A stretch of DNA of 64,000 nucleotides from Leucaena leucocephala (taxonomy: Eukaryota; Streptophyta; Magnoliopsida; Fabales; Fabaceae): NCBI GenBank assembly GCA_037074615.1, contig CM073551.1, positions 13,577,750 to 13,641,749 of the forward strand, read 5' to 3'. This document shows positions 19,762 through 32,963 of the stretch, piece by piece. The position numbers and the translations under genes were made by a program. A model generated the notes under the pieces. The model was not told where the DNA came from. It made no database searches and saw only the letters and a program-made list of their open reading frames with translations. Positions within the stretch are counted from its first letter, which is position 1; every line of letters begins with the position of its first letter.

Positions 19762-21834
19762 TGTAACATCCCGATTTTTTATCTAGGAGAACTGGGAAGT
19801 AGTCTGATATGGGCAGGCTACTAAAACCGTAGTCCCAGGGTAGTAATCTGATATGGGCGGATCACTTACCTGTATTTTGTAAGATCCGAGGGATGAGCTA
19901 AGTCCTTCAGGATGTAAAGATGAGTTAAGTCTTTAACCTACAGAATCGGGACAGTTCGCCTAGGTTCAAAATGAGGAATGTGAGGAATATCCTAAGTCTT
20001 AAGCCTAGGAATTCTGCAGGAAGCTTCATATGGGCTGGCTCCTGTGTAAGATAACCTGATATGGGCGGGTTGTCGAGCTTTTCAATTAACGATGACTCCC
20101 GAAGAGTTTAAGGGATGAGTTATTGAAAGAGAATTTCTAAAACTTAAGATAAGGGATGAGAAGATGAGTAATGAGGCCAGAAAGAGAATGCAGGGGAAAA
20201 ATCGTAATTATGGGAAAGATCGGGCTGGTAGCTGATGAGTACCATATTTTGCCAGAAAATAGAGAAAATTATGCTGATTATTTCACTGAACTGTGAAATG
20301 TGCATACGAGGTCTCTATGAGTATGAAAGAATTATGGAAAGTTTAAGGACAAAAAGGTGGGGTCCTTAAGTGTAATTTTAGCCAAATAAAAAGGGACTTA
20401 AATGAAAAGAAGAAAAGTTCCTTGGGGCTAAAGTGTAATTAAAGAAAGTCAGGCCGGAAGTGGTTTGGACTGTTCGACAGCATTTCAGTCCCAGAATTCA
20501 CCGGTAGAGAGAGCAAGGGACGCTCGGTAATCTGGCTTAATACAGGAATTTTTGAAGACTCCAGATAGCCAGAAATGGACTGATCGTCCAAAAGTTATAA
20601 AAATTCATACCGGATATCCTAGATTTCAGATCTAGGTGAGAAAATATAGGATGATGCGTCCTTATGGGGCGGATTTGGGAAACTGACAGAATACCGATAG
20701 GAGGCCTGTAGAAAAAGTTATTCTCAAGTTAGAAAATCCAGACGGGAGTGTGAGGCCTCCGGGTATCCGATAGGGAAATTTATCGGTATTTGAAAAGGGA
20801 CTGAATGAGTTCGGATAACCTCGGTCAGATGATTGATATGACTCACAGGGATGCCTGAACACCGTAGGCCAGTGTATCGGACAGAAGGAGCCGGTGTCCG
20901 GATATGTGTATAAACGGTGAAAAATAGATAAAATATTCAATAATTATTAAAAGGGGAAGATTCCTCGTAATGCGTGCCATAAAGGTAATGGACCCTGAGA
21001 GGCCCAATAATGGCGCCAACAAGGCCCAGTAAGACACTTGGACTGATAGGTGGGCCAGTATCCGGCAGAACCCTGGAAAAGTGCGAAATTACGAAAATGC
21101 CCCTGTGTTGTACTAAAGGGGTAGGAGATGAATGAGGGCATTTTGGTCATTCTAGACAGGCCCAGAAGCCAGGGCACATACAGATAAAGTTACTTAGAGT
21201 CAGTATATGCCCTGACAGAGTACAGAAGGGTGTGAAATGACGATTTTACCCTTAGGGTTAAAATAGCGCAAGAAAGGGCACCCAAGGGTATTTTGGTAAT
21301 TTGCCAAGGGAAGTTTCTTGGGAATCGAGCCATCAGAGTACTTGAGCTTGATCAGGATCCAAGATAACATACCCAGAGCCCAAAAACGTAGGCCCAGTGA
21401 TATGTGGGAAAAAGTGGCATTAAAATACTATTTTAATGCTGTTTCAATAAAGTAAAGTTACTCGGTCGGCACGATAACTGATGAGGCGATCAGATAAAGT
21501 CCGGGACTTATCTGAATAGCATTGGAAGTCGTGAAAGGTCCCTTCCAGGATCCACATGGCGTAATCTTAGAGGCAGAAGAAAAGTTGAGGACACGTATTA
21601 CGGTGCAAGACTCTGGACCGGTACTGGATTGGACTGAACTGCTGAGTCAGCTGATGAGGTGTCCAGGAATTGTGACATGTGAAGAATGTGGCGATGAGGT
21701 GTCCCGGTGAGGTGTCCTGGATGATGTCATGCATGATGCAGTAAAAAGGAATAAAGAAAATAGGAAAATCCAGGAAAAATCAGGACCACATGTTCAGATG
21801 GCTTCAAAATTACAGAAATGCCATCCATTAAAGC

Positions 21835-21842
21835 TATAAATA
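21835..21842 (+). promoter_or_regulatory. LTR TATA box in the solo LTR
   Basis: TATAAATA followed by CCCCC, then a GA-rich stretch, as in the other LTRs. It would fire rightwards into the nested solo LTR. Confidence 0.5.
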
Positions 21843-22660
21843 CCCCCTTCCCCTCCCATTTTATGCATCCCACGTTTTTGGCAAGAAAAGAGAGAGAAAG
21901 AAGAGAGAGAAGGAGAAAGAAAGAAAGAAAGGAAGTTCTGGTGGAGTTGGAAGCAGTATAGAAGTTCTGGAGCTCTGATTTTGAGGTAGTAACTAATCCT
22001 AGCTCTTATATAATGTCTTTGTGATTTGTTGTGCTATTGTTTGGTTGGATTGTTGTCTTATATGTTATGCTTGAAGCTCTATTACAATGCTATGATCATA
22101 TGTTATTGAATATGGAAGCACGCAGCATACTTATCTATACACAATCACAAGCAAGCACCGTCACTCTGCATTACATATATTGTTATGATTATTACTACTG
22201 AGATTCCCCCGAATCTCATTCCCATATATAACATTACAGGGGAGGTTCTGCCAAAATAAAATCTGGAAATTTTAAGAAAAGCCGTTAGGCTGCCAAAATT
22301 CTGGCAACGAAGAAGGAACAAAGAAAGGAACTGATACGTACTGTGTACGTAGGTGCTGTCTAAGGAGGCTGGAAGTGAGTGGACCTAGCCGGTTCATCCA
22401 GTCTTTCCTGGGTACTTACGTAGAATGGCAGCTCCTACGGGAATTACCGAATCGGTACAAGATCGATTACTTTCTACAGAAGGAATATAGCGGTTGTGCT
22501 GCCGGATTTTTAGGCAGGGAAAGATGTAATAGAAATATGATAATTTGGTGTATGCCTTGTTGTATGACATTTTATTATTCAGTAATAAATATTGTTTGGC
22601 ATGTTCAATTTGTGAATGGGGAATTAAGGGAGAAATTTGCAGGTCCTGAGGTAGCAGTGT

Positions 22661-25472
22661 TGAAACATCCTACTTTATATCTCTCAAAGTACTCTTGCTA
22701 TAGCTCTCTTGAAGTGGATTATATCTCTCTTGCCGAAAATTCTGGTAGAAAATAACTGTACTGATTCGGTAATTCCCCATGAGAACTACCATTCTATGCA
22801 AGTACCCAGGAAAGACTGGATGAATCGGCTAGGTCCACTCACTTCCAGCCTCCTTAGACAGCACCTACGTACACAGTACTTTGTATAGTCTACCAGCACA
22901 ACGGTATTTTCTAACAAATATATTTAAGTTTTAACCTCAAAAACATGAATTTCCAAGTGTTGGGCTTACGGTACTATTCACTGCCACTATTCACTGGGTA
23001 ATTCCAGATTACAACCTGAACTTTGGAAATTCATAACTAAATCTAAAAAAATCATTTTAAGGTGATTCCAATTTCTAATGACAGATCTTTCATTTAAATT
23101 TGAGTTAAAAATATGAAAATGAGATCTTCTTGTCCATATCAAATCAGTTTATTCATTGAACTTTACTGTTCATTTGGTAAATCTGGAAGTTCCAGTTTCT
23201 TTGTCCCATTTTCAAAAATTCATTTCTCCTTGTATACTTATCCAATTGAGTTGAATTACATATGTATTTAAATATCCATATGTCTACTTTAATCTCACAA
23301 AATGTTGAGGAAAAACTCATTCGTTTACTATATGAAATTAGCGCATGAACCTCACTGCCTCTGGGTAGTCATTTTACCTTATTCCAGATTTCAACTCCTA
23401 ACTTTGAAAAATTATAACAATTCGACTTCTTAACCAAATGAGGCGTTCTTGGTGTCCATTTAAAGCTATAGATCTTAGATATGTTCATGCCAAATTTCAT
23501 ATGAAAAATCATCATATAAGTCAATCAAAATACCGATGGAAGTACACTACCTCAGATTGGATTTATGAGTAGCATGCATCATACAAACCAAAACATCATC
23601 TTGTAATTAAAGTGCACACTCTTTAAATTATGTACAGTCATCCATCAACATTTACCCTCTTGCCTTGAGAAGATCCAGCACCTAGAGCATGTTTAATTAT
23701 ATGGAAGGAATGAGATTTCATGGAAATCCCAATAGCAAGTAATATAAACTATAAGGTTATGCATGTTTGATTGAATGCCTAACATGTTATCATGCAATGG
23801 GAGCTAATTCATGCTTATACATAAGCAATTCTAATATGCATATTGTCATGACATATATTGCAAGGAGTATCACATACTCATATCACATCATCATCATCAT
23901 CACACAACATTCCATGCTCAACCAAACCTTCATGCATAACAAGTAAGCAAAACAATCAAAGCACATAAGTTTATAGTTAGATATTCTTGCTACCTCTTGT
24001 AGATCCTTGTTCCTTTCCTTCTTGTAATGGTCTTTCCTTGCCACAAATGTCAAAACCTAGGCATTACAAGATAATTACCAAATTATAACTCCATTCCAAA
24101 CAAAATCCAAGTCTAGTTTCAATAAGCTCCCTTTTTCCAAAAATTCCCATTTTGGTTCCAATGCTTCCCATACTTGTTCCTCCACTTTACCCCCACACAA
24201 AATCTCATTTTAAGACCATTGGAAGCATCAAAATTATGAAATTCAAATCACTGTTCACGCGAGTGAACAGTACCCGTGAGGAATTTTTAACATTATAACC
24301 TTTAATTCCAATGGTTTCCAAGGTTTAAAACCTTTCCAATCCTACACAAAATCATCATATAAACTCAATGGAAGCATTAAATCATTGAAATTCCATTTTC
24401 TTCTATCATGAACAGTGCAAACCGAAATGGTAAAGTGAAGAGCATCAACTCACCTTACTTGCTCTTTCAAGACCCTTGCTTCTTCCTTGCTTTCTTCCAC
24501 TTTCTTTCTCTAGAACTCACTTCTCTCTCTAAAGGAGCTCTTGGGTGTGAAGAATGAATGGAAAAGGGGGGGTATTTATAGCAAAAGTCATGTGCCATTT
24601 GAAGGCCAAGATCACTTTGGAAACTATTTGATCTAGTGGTTAAAGGTTTGATCTTGGAATGTCTTTTCACTTTTCACTCAAGACCTTACCACCATGACAT
24701 CACTAGCATGGCACCACTTGGGACATCTAAGACTACTTCTTGGCGCCATTTTTGAGTCCATATGTGTCCCACCATGTGCCAAACCTAATCCTTACTTTAT
24801 TCTCTTTTTCTTTATTTCCAAAAATTCATAAATTATTTATTTTTGGACTTGGGCTCCAAGATAACTTTTGGGCCTTATTGGGCTGGCCTAGGATGACATG
24901 TTGGACCTCTTTTAGGTCCAATAGCTAATTGGCCCAAATCCCAATGTAATTTCCTTATACCGATATCCGTAAATTACCCTGATCTTAGCATAAATGCTAA
25001 TCACCTCTTTTAATTGTTCTAACATTTTTAGAAATTCATTCTAATATAAAATGAATTCTCTACAAAGTTTCATAATTTTCTGAGCCCCAGAAGTCCTGTT
25101 AAAAATTAAATGCGTTTTCTTTAACCCTTTATCGGTGTCCTTTTTCACCGTAAATTCCATAATTAATTCTACAGGACTCCTTTTTGACTTCTGTCAACTC
25201 CATAAATTCTCATATTAATTATAATAATTTACTATCAAATTTCCTCTGATATCCATCCATTGTGTGAAATGACTAAAATGCCTCCATTTACTTCTGGTTT
25301 CTTAGGGCATCACAGTGGTATTTTCGAAATTTTGCACTTTGCATCTTAGACTTTCTTCCTCTTCCAATTAATCCTTTTCTTTACATAAATATGGCCACCT
25401 CTTTTCCTAAAAATATCATATATTTCATTTAACCTGTACATACAACGTAGTACAGAAATTAGGGATGTTACA
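22661..25472 (-). mobile_element. Nested solo LTR (2812 bp) of the element-C family
   Basis: On the - strand it begins TGTAACATCC (25472) and ends GGATGTTTCA (22661). AGTGT flanks both sides (22656-22660 and 25473-25477). The start is close to the LTR of element C, but the end differs and matches the LTR fragment at 63859-64000. TATAAATA lies at 24573-24580 on the - strand. There is no internal region. Confidence 0.92.
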
Positions 25473-25738
25473 AGTGTTCTGGCCTCAGTTTGACCTAGTA
25501 AACGAAAGAGTTTGGCTACGAAATTTGGTGAGCCAGTGATACACATCTGGGGCATTACGTGGATAGGTAATAAGCCTCATTTGGATGTGCAGAATGAGAT
25601 AAATTAATTTTCAAATTAAAGGTCCAGAATAAGGAATTTAAGAGCAAAATTTTGAATTTCTGGGCTTAAGTTAAGATATAAACAAGCTAATATTGCTTCT
25701 GCAAGTGTACTCTGAGGAGTCTAAGGAAGGATGTTTCA

Positions 25739-26835
25739 GTCTACGAGTTGTAGCTTTGATTGAGATTTAGCTAGCGAGTTGTTAGCTAACACATTCTATT
25801 CAACTGATTAACTTCTCATATTCCGTGGATAATGAAGGTAAGCTAATCTCCAAGGGAACGCATTTGTCACGGATACATTTCACCATGTTCCAAGCACTTA
25901 AAATCAGAAACAACAGCATAGGATTTTACATTCAGTCTTAGTTCAAACAGTTCAACACAACTCATCTGCTTAATTTGTTAATTCGTGGCTCAATAGATTA
26001 ATTAGGTGCCTGATAAACTCATATTTGTACTACTTTTTAATATGTTAAAAGAATGTTTATTATTGATTCTTATCCTCACATTTCCTACTATGTTGAGCAA
26101 ATTAGTTAATAATATGAAATTGGACAAGTGGGAGTTTAAATGATGTGATTTTAGTGCTTAATTGGATAAATAATATATTAAATGTCCATTTTAAGTCAAC
26201 ACAGCAATCAATCAGCAAAGTAGAGCATTCCTGTGAAATTCGGTCACGACCTGATGTACCCAACATCGCAACCATACGTCCATCAATAAAGAAGAGCATT
26301 CTCTGTAACTATTAGTCGCGACCTGATGTAATTTTAGTCGCGACCAAACTTCAATGTAGAAATCAATCAGCGAATGACTTAAAGGAATGACGGCTGGGCA
26401 GGAGGAGATGGAAGCATGTGCTGCTGAAGAAGAGCATTCACGTGGGAAATATGGCTGAGAAGAACAGATTCAGTCGTGCATGTGCTGGATCTAGGAGCTA
26501 ATAATAGAAGCAATTGGGTTGACGGCTGGAACATGTGCTGCAACAGATTGAACATGTGTTGGATCCAGATCTGATAACAGATTGGAAGGAGGAGATCAAG
26601 CATGTGCTGTAACAGAACAGAACTCCACACATCTGGCACTATTCACGCACACAACATCCTCTCACACCGTTCACATTACCTCCAAATCAATCATGCAGAC
26701 AGAGTAGAGCCATATCAGCACCTGAGATTCAATCATCACCCATCCCACACTTCTGCTATATATTACACAGACTACACATCCATTGTGGGGACCCATCATT
26801 CATAATTCATATCACACTCCACGGACCACTCTTCT
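25739..26835 (+). repeat. 1572-bp satellite, segment 2
   Basis: Resumes with the second GTCTA and completes the monomer begun at 19180. A new monomer starts at 26734 and is cut after 102 bp by element A. The last five bases, CTTCT (26831-26835), would be the left target duplication of A. Confidence 0.9.
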
Positions 26836-29800
26836 TGAAACATCCTTACTTTCATATGTCTTAGGGACCATTTGATAGCAGTTAGAACCACTTTCAAGGT
26901 CATTGAAGTCCAATTCCCCAATCTGGAGTTTTACTCTTATCGAGTACTGTTCACTTTGAAAATTCCAGATGAGTGACCTGACTTCGAAAAATCATAACTA
27001 ATTCTAGAAAAATCAAAATGAAGTGGTTCCAATTTCTAAATGAACCTAACTCAATTATATTTCAGGAAAAAATAACTCGTTGACCATTCATTGACCAAGT
27101 CAACATCAGTCAACGTGTTAACTTTACTGTTCATCCCACTTTTTCCCTGAATCCAGCATTCTGGTCCCAACTTTGATAATTTATATCTCCTTGTGTAGAC
27201 ATCCAAATGAGTCATACTATATATCAAATTGAAGCTTGGTATGTATACAATTTACCTTAAAAATTTTGTACATTTACTCATCCATTTACTATTTTTAATT
27301 ATTTATCAAACATTATCATGTCACCACGTGTTACTGTTCACAGTGGTAATTTCCAGCAATCAACTTTGCATACATATGCATACATCCATCATATATCAGT
27401 CAAACATGCCAAACAACAATTATTATTAATTAATAAATTGTTTTACATCTGGCCATGTACATAAATTCTCATATCTCTATTGCATCTTTTCTTGCCTGAA
27501 GTCCGGCAGCATAACCGCTACGCTTCGTCTCTTGAAAGTAACCGATCTTGTACCGATTCGGTAATTCCCGTGGGAACTACCATTCTACGTAAGTACCCAG
27601 GAAAGACTGGATGAACCGGCTAGGTCCACTCACTTCCAGCCTCCTTAGACAGTACCTACGTACACAGTACGTATCAGTTCCTTTCTCCACTATTGCCATC
27701 TTGTCATAATTTCGGCAGCATAACGGCGTCTCTTAAAATTCCCAGAATTCATTTTGATATAACCTCCCCTGTAATGGTTTACTTATTGGGATGAGATTCG
27801 GGGGAATCTCAGTAGCAACAATCATAACAATATATCTAATGCAGAGTGACAGTGCTTGCTTGTGAATGTGTACAGATAAGTATGCCGCGTGCTTCCATGC
27901 TTAATAACATATGATCATAGCACTATAGCAGAGCTTCAGACATAACATATAAGACAACAATCCAACCAAACAATAGCACAACAAATCACAAAGACATTAC
28001 ATAAAAGCTAAGATTAGTTACTACCTCAAAGGCTTAGCAGAGCTCTACTATCTCTATTCTGCTTCCAGCTCCGCCAGAACTTCCTTTCTTTCTTTCTTCC
28101 TCTCACTTTCTCTCTCTAGCACCTCCTCCTCTCTCTAAAATTGCTTGAGCCATGCTGCATATGAATGAATGGGGGTGGTATTTATAACCTCCTCCAATGG
28201 CAATCCCGTAATTTCCATGAACTTTGATCCCGCGGTCCTGGTTTTTCCTAGATTTTCCTATTTTCTTTAATTCCTCATTTACTGCATCATGCATGACATC
28301 ATTGGGACACCTCACCAGGACACCTCAGCGCCACATTTATCACATGTCTGAAATCCTGGACACCTCAGCAGCTGACTCAGCATACTGACTCACCGGTCCA
28401 GTATCTTGCCTCGTAATACATGTCCTCAACTTTTCCTTCTGCCTTTAAGATTGCGCCATGTGGCACCTGGAAGGTACCTTTCACGCCTTCCAATGCTATC
28501 CAGATAAATCCAGGACTTTATCTGATCGCCTTCTCGGTTATCGTGCCGACCGAGTAACTTTACTTTATTGAAACAGCATTAAAATAGTATTTTAATGCCA
28601 CTTTTTCCCACATACTTCATGGGCTACGTTTTTGGGCTCTGGGAATGTTGTCTTGGATCCTGATCAAGCTCAAGTACTCTGATGGCTCGATTCCCAAGAA
28701 ACAGCCCTTGGCAAATTACCAAAATGCCCTTGGGTGCCCTTTCTTGCACTATATTTACCCTAAGGGTAAAATTGTCATTTTACGCCCTTCTGTACTCTGT
28801 CAGGGCATATACTGACTCCAAATAACTTTATCTGTATATACCTTGGCTTCTGGGCCTGTGCAGAATGACCAAAATGCCCTTCATTCATCTGTTACACTTT
28901 TGTACAACACAGGGGCATTTTCGTAATTTTGCATTTTTTCGGGGTTCTGCCTGACACTGGCCCACCTATCAGTCCAAGTATCTTACTGGGCCTCTGTTGG
29001 CGCCATTATTGGGCCTTTCTGGGTCTAATATCCTCATGGCACGCATTACGAGGAATCTTCCCCCGTTAATAATTATTGAATATTTTATCTATTATTCACC
29101 GTTTATACACCTATCCGGACACCGGCTCCTTCTGTCCGATACATTGGCCTGTGGTGTTCAGGCATCCCTGTGAGTCATATCAGTCATCTGACCTAGGTTA
29201 TCCGAACTCATTCAGTCCCTTTTCAAATACCGATAAATCTCCCTATCGGATCCCCAGAGGCCTCATACTCCCGTCTGAATTTTCTAATTTGCGAATAACT
29301 TTTTCTACAGGCCTCCTATCGGTATTCTGTCAGTTTCCCGACATCCGTCCCATAAGGACGTATCATCCTGTATTTTCTCACCTAGATCTGAATTCTAGGA
29401 TATCTGGTATGAATTTTTATAACTTTTGGACGATCAGTCCATTTCTGGCTATCTGGAGTCTTCAAAAATTCCTGTATTAAGCCAGATTACCGAGCGTCAC
29501 TTGCTCTCTCTACCGGTGAAATCTGGGACTGAAATGCTTTCGGACAGTCCAAACCACTTCCGGCCTGACTTTCCTTAATTACAATTTAGCCCCAGGGAAC
29601 TTTTCTTCTTTTCAGTTAAGTCCCTTTTTATTTGGCTAAAATTACACTTAAGGACCCCACATTTTTGTCTACTTTCCTTTTTGGCCTTGAAACTTTCCAT
29701 AATTGCACTTAGGTCCTTTCATTTCCTTTACTAGGTCTAGGGGCATTATTGTTTTTTCATATTTTACCAGAGTATTCTCTGGCCCTGGTCAACTATCCAG

Positions 29801-30445
29801 ATACCCCTTCTTGACTGTCTAACCTTAGCCAAATGACCAGAATACCCTTTACTTATTCTTCAGTTATTCTATAACATAAGGGCATTTTCGTCATTTTGCA
29901 CATTTTTCCCGGACACCGGCCCCTCTTACCCCTGAACTGATATTATGGGCTTGGGCCTTCCCTGGTGTCACTGTGGGCCTTAACAACCACTATATGGCCT
30001 CTGGCCATAGTCCGATCATCTCTATTCCGACTGCCTTTCCTTTACCAATTATAACTTTAAATTCCCATCTTCAGGAATTTTTACAGAAAAATCGGGACCT
30101 CAAATCAAAATTCTGTGACCCCTCATTCAATCCGGAATCCTTCTCTCTATCTCCTGATATTTTCAGATATTTTATCCGGACCGGGCTATTTTGGCCTGAA
30201 AGTACGCTCCCGCGCACACTTTTCAAAAATGACCATTTTACCCCTGGTCACATTTCTAATTCTTTCATACACATAGAGACCTCATATGCACATTTCACAG
30301 TTCAGTGAAATGATCAGCATAATTTCCTCTATTTTCTGGCAAAATATGGTACTCATCGTCTACCAGCCCGATCTTTCCCATAATTACGATTATGCCCTTG
30401 ATTTCTCTTTCGGGCATCTCTAGGCCTAAAAATTAGGGTGTTACA
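26836..30445 (-). repeat. 3' LTR of element A (3610 bp)
   Basis: On the - strand it begins TGTAACACCC at 30445 and ends GGATGTTTCA at 26836, next to a polypurine tract. TATAAATA lies at 28179-28186 on the - strand. Large blocks resemble the solo LTR at 19762, while the extreme end resembles the LTR end of C, giving a mosaic look. It is longer than the other LTRs here. Confidence 0.85.
28179..28186 (-). promoter_or_regulatory. LTR TATA box, element A
   Basis: TATAAATA on the - strand in the conserved LTR position, followed by CT-rich and candidate splice-donor sequence. Confidence 0.5.
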
Positions 30446-31159
30446 TTTCTACCCCCCTTAAAATAAATTTCATCCTCGAAATTTACTTGGCATCTTAGTC
30501 AACGATCCTGGATATAGCCCTTCTGTATATCCTTTCCTGGTTTATGACTAAGGCTTGGGGCATTCCTCCTCTTATGGACAATTCATTACACTTGTGAGTA
30601 GTATCCATTTCTTTCATATCTTATCCCTTAGAATTTTGATGTAATTCTGGGTTTACATTACTCCTCTTACACTTTGCAAATCTCTCAGGAGAAATATTGT
30701 TCTTCGACTTTCTTTCTCCTGATACGAGATCATAACCCAGATAACTTCTCTGACTTTTCTTAACTGTTCTCATAACTTCATGCATCTATGCCAAACCTTT
30801 GTGGCATTTTCACTTTCTTATCCCTTCTTAGGGCTTACATCTCACTAGGCTACTCTTGCCTTAGCACCTTTCAATTTAACGTGCTACTGGGTTAGGGCTA
30901 GATTACTCTTTATATAGCTTTAGGCCCTAGCAATCTCTTTCTTATAGAACTACGTTCTATCTTTGCTTTGCCTTAGACCCTCTTCTCTAGGTCTCTCTAG
31001 CCTTTTAATCTCTCATGACTTGTTATCATGGCCGCTTTCTTTAGATCCGAAAAACTCTTCATTATCCATATCATCATCTAGGCATATAGTTCCTTACAGC
31101 TCAGTCGCCCTTACAGTTATGGTTCTTCTTAACCATTCTTAGGGTCGACCTTAGGGAAT

Positions 31160-31290
31160 ATTGAAGACTGTGTCTGGGGTAAGAGCAAATACCTTTCCTA
31201 GGGATGTCCGCATTCTTAGGGTAACCTCTTACAAAGTGGCCTTTCTTACCACATTGATATCTCTGCTCTCCAATCTGATCATTACCTTGA
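31160..31290 (-). pseudogene. Decayed Gag zinc-knuckle segment in element A
   Basis: On the - strand the region translates in one frame to YQCGKKGHFVRGYPKN, a CCHC-like knuckle that has lost its first and last cysteines. A neighbouring frame then gives KVFALTPDT, close to GRVFALTRED which follows the knuckle in the intact element. Frame changes and lost cysteines show that it is dead. It indicates that the non-autonomous family descends from a coding Ty3/gypsy element. Confidence 0.6.
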
Positions 31291-31667
31291 TCAGTCCCTT
31301 GTCTGAACTATCGCCTCTTTCTCTTGCTATTGGCTTTGCAACTTGAGCTACCTCCCAGAGTGCTCTTAGCCAATGCTTTTCTATTCTCAACACATAGAGG
31401 ATTCTGTTCTTTGCTTCTCAGGCATACTTCTACCAAACTTTGAATATCAGTACTCAGCTTTGGACTTGGACTCCGTCTTTGCTAAGGGAAAGTTAAGTTT
31501 AGTCTGTACACTAGAGGCTATCTGAGAAAACCATCATAAAATAATTTCTCTGGGTGAGTTTATCAACTAGTGAAGCTTCCTCACCTTAACTTCGTCTTTG
31601 GCATTCATCTTCCCAAAGAGATATTAAATTGTACTCATGTCTCATGGCTCATTACTTTCCTTGGGCT

Positions 31668-31817
31668 AGGTCTAACTGCGACCTCGGGATCTAACTGCGA
31701 TCAACCGTTAGCCTCTTCAGAATCTAACTGCGACTCTGAAGCCGTTAGGATCTAACTGCGACCCTGGAGCCATGCTAGGATCTATCTGTGACCCTCCAGA
31801 ATCTAACTGCGATTCTG
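31668..31817 (-). ncRNA. Row of six constant-loop stem-loops in element A
   Basis: Six short inverted repeats, each enclosing TAACTGC (once TATCTGT) on the + strand, which is GCAGTTA in element sense. Stems on the + strand are AGGTC/GACCT (31668), GATC/GATC (31688), TTCAGAATC/GACTCTGAA (31716), AGGATC/GACCCT (31747 and 31777) and CAGAATC/GATTCTG (31797). Apparent A-C mismatches become G-U pairs in element-sense RNA. Order and spacing match B and C. Function unknown; listed as a structured RNA candidate. Confidence 0.6.
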
Positions 31818-32963
31818 TTGTACTGTATATCTCCCGAAGATATTAAGCCAATAGACTAGGTTATAAGGTTAAACGCTTCCACCTGTTGATAACTCCATAA
31901 ATAAACATTTGAAAATTTTATAGCCTCATATCATTTACCCAGACTTTACTTACTTCCTCTTTTACTCAAGAGTTCCTTCTCATCTTTCACCCTGTGCTCT
32001 AACTGCGAGCCATTTGAATTATGTTCTAACTGCGAGCATTCTACATCAGATCCAACTCTTATATGAAGAGTGATATATACTCATTTGAATCTAGCTCTAT
32101 CTGAGAGCCACCTGTTTCAGATCCAACTCTTATCTGAAGAGTGATCTAGAAACAATCCCTTTACCGTTATCTGTATACCATTTCGCTCAATAGAAATGGC
32201 CCTGAGTACTGTATTCACAAGCTTATAGAAATACCTGAGTAACCTCAATCATATCTGAGTAACCTTAATCATACATCATGTCTGAGTATCATATCATAAC
32301 TTATCGTCCCATAACTGAGACTATCTATTATCCTCAATACAATCATATCATCCTCCTACCATATGGTATGGGAGCAACCTACTTTCTCATAACTTTCTTA
32401 TCTCATATATGTACTCATATATACTCTACCCTGCATGCACTGCAAGAGGGGAGTATCCATTCATCATAGCATACTCTAACATGCATGTCATCATATTTTG
32501 CTCAACTATCCATCAGACATTGTAATAATCTAAGTAAGCCTCAAAACATATTTTCTTTATCATATTATTTGTCAGATCATCATCTGATCATACTATCTAT
32601 CGCATTACCTGTCAGATTATCAATCACATGCTCAGGATCTGACAGGCACATCTGTCTATCTTACTTAGGCTGCCACACTACCCTCTTACCAGGGTATAGA
32701 CTCAACCCTTCATTACTTTATCTTACATAGGGAATAGGGGAGTCACTTTATCTCTTAACTGTGGCTACCTCTTTACTATCTCTCAACTTCTTCTATCTTT
32801 CCATTAATCCCTGTCTATTCTCGACCGGACTATGGTTCCTTATTGTTCTTTCTCTTTATCCTAGCGAACTTGAGTCTCATGGATCTCATTCATCATCTTT
32901 TACTATTACTTCTATTCTCTAGGGTATTTTCCCCTAGGTCTATCACTTCTCCGTGATGGAATC

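Larger units (their letters stand above)
19762..25738 (+). mobile_element. Solo LTR of a related Ty3/gypsy family, split by another solo LTR
   Basis: Begins TGTAACATCC and ends GGATGTTTCA, flanked by GTCTA on both sides. Removing the nested 22661-25472 segment and one AGTGT leaves about 3160 bp of LTR and no internal region, so this is a product of LTR-LTR recombination. It has a TATAAATA box at 21835-21842 and the conserved inverted repeats after 22330. The 126-residue open frame at 22375-22755 lies across LTR sequence and is not supported as a gene. Confidence 0.9.
26836..32963 (-). mobile_element. Truncated non-autonomous Ty3/gypsy element A
   Basis: On the - strand this element retains its 3' LTR (26836-30445), polypurine tract and about 2.5 kb of internal region. 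It is interrupted at 32963 by a + strand LTR, and everything beyond (rest of the internal region, primer site and 5' LTR) has been lost in a deletion ending at about 35643. The internal region is homologous to those of B and C. It has no long open frame but keeps a decayed Gag zinc-knuckle segment. Confidence 0.85.
30446..32963 (-). other. Internal region of element A, essentially non-coding
   Basis: Begins on the - strand side of the LTR with a polypurine tract (30446-30459) and the conserved tail, here with GAGGATGAAATT. No open frame exceeds about 80 codons. Recognisable parts are a decayed Gag knuckle (31160-31290) and the stem-loop row (31668-31817), with further stem-loops from 31996. 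The rest is CT-rich on the + strand and shows nothing else I can name. Confidence 0.8.

Noticed and set aside
22375..22755. Open frame of 126 codons in the solo LTR
   Set aside because: It spans conserved LTR sequence and the junction to the nested LTR, has no recognisable domain and is not kept in related LTRs.
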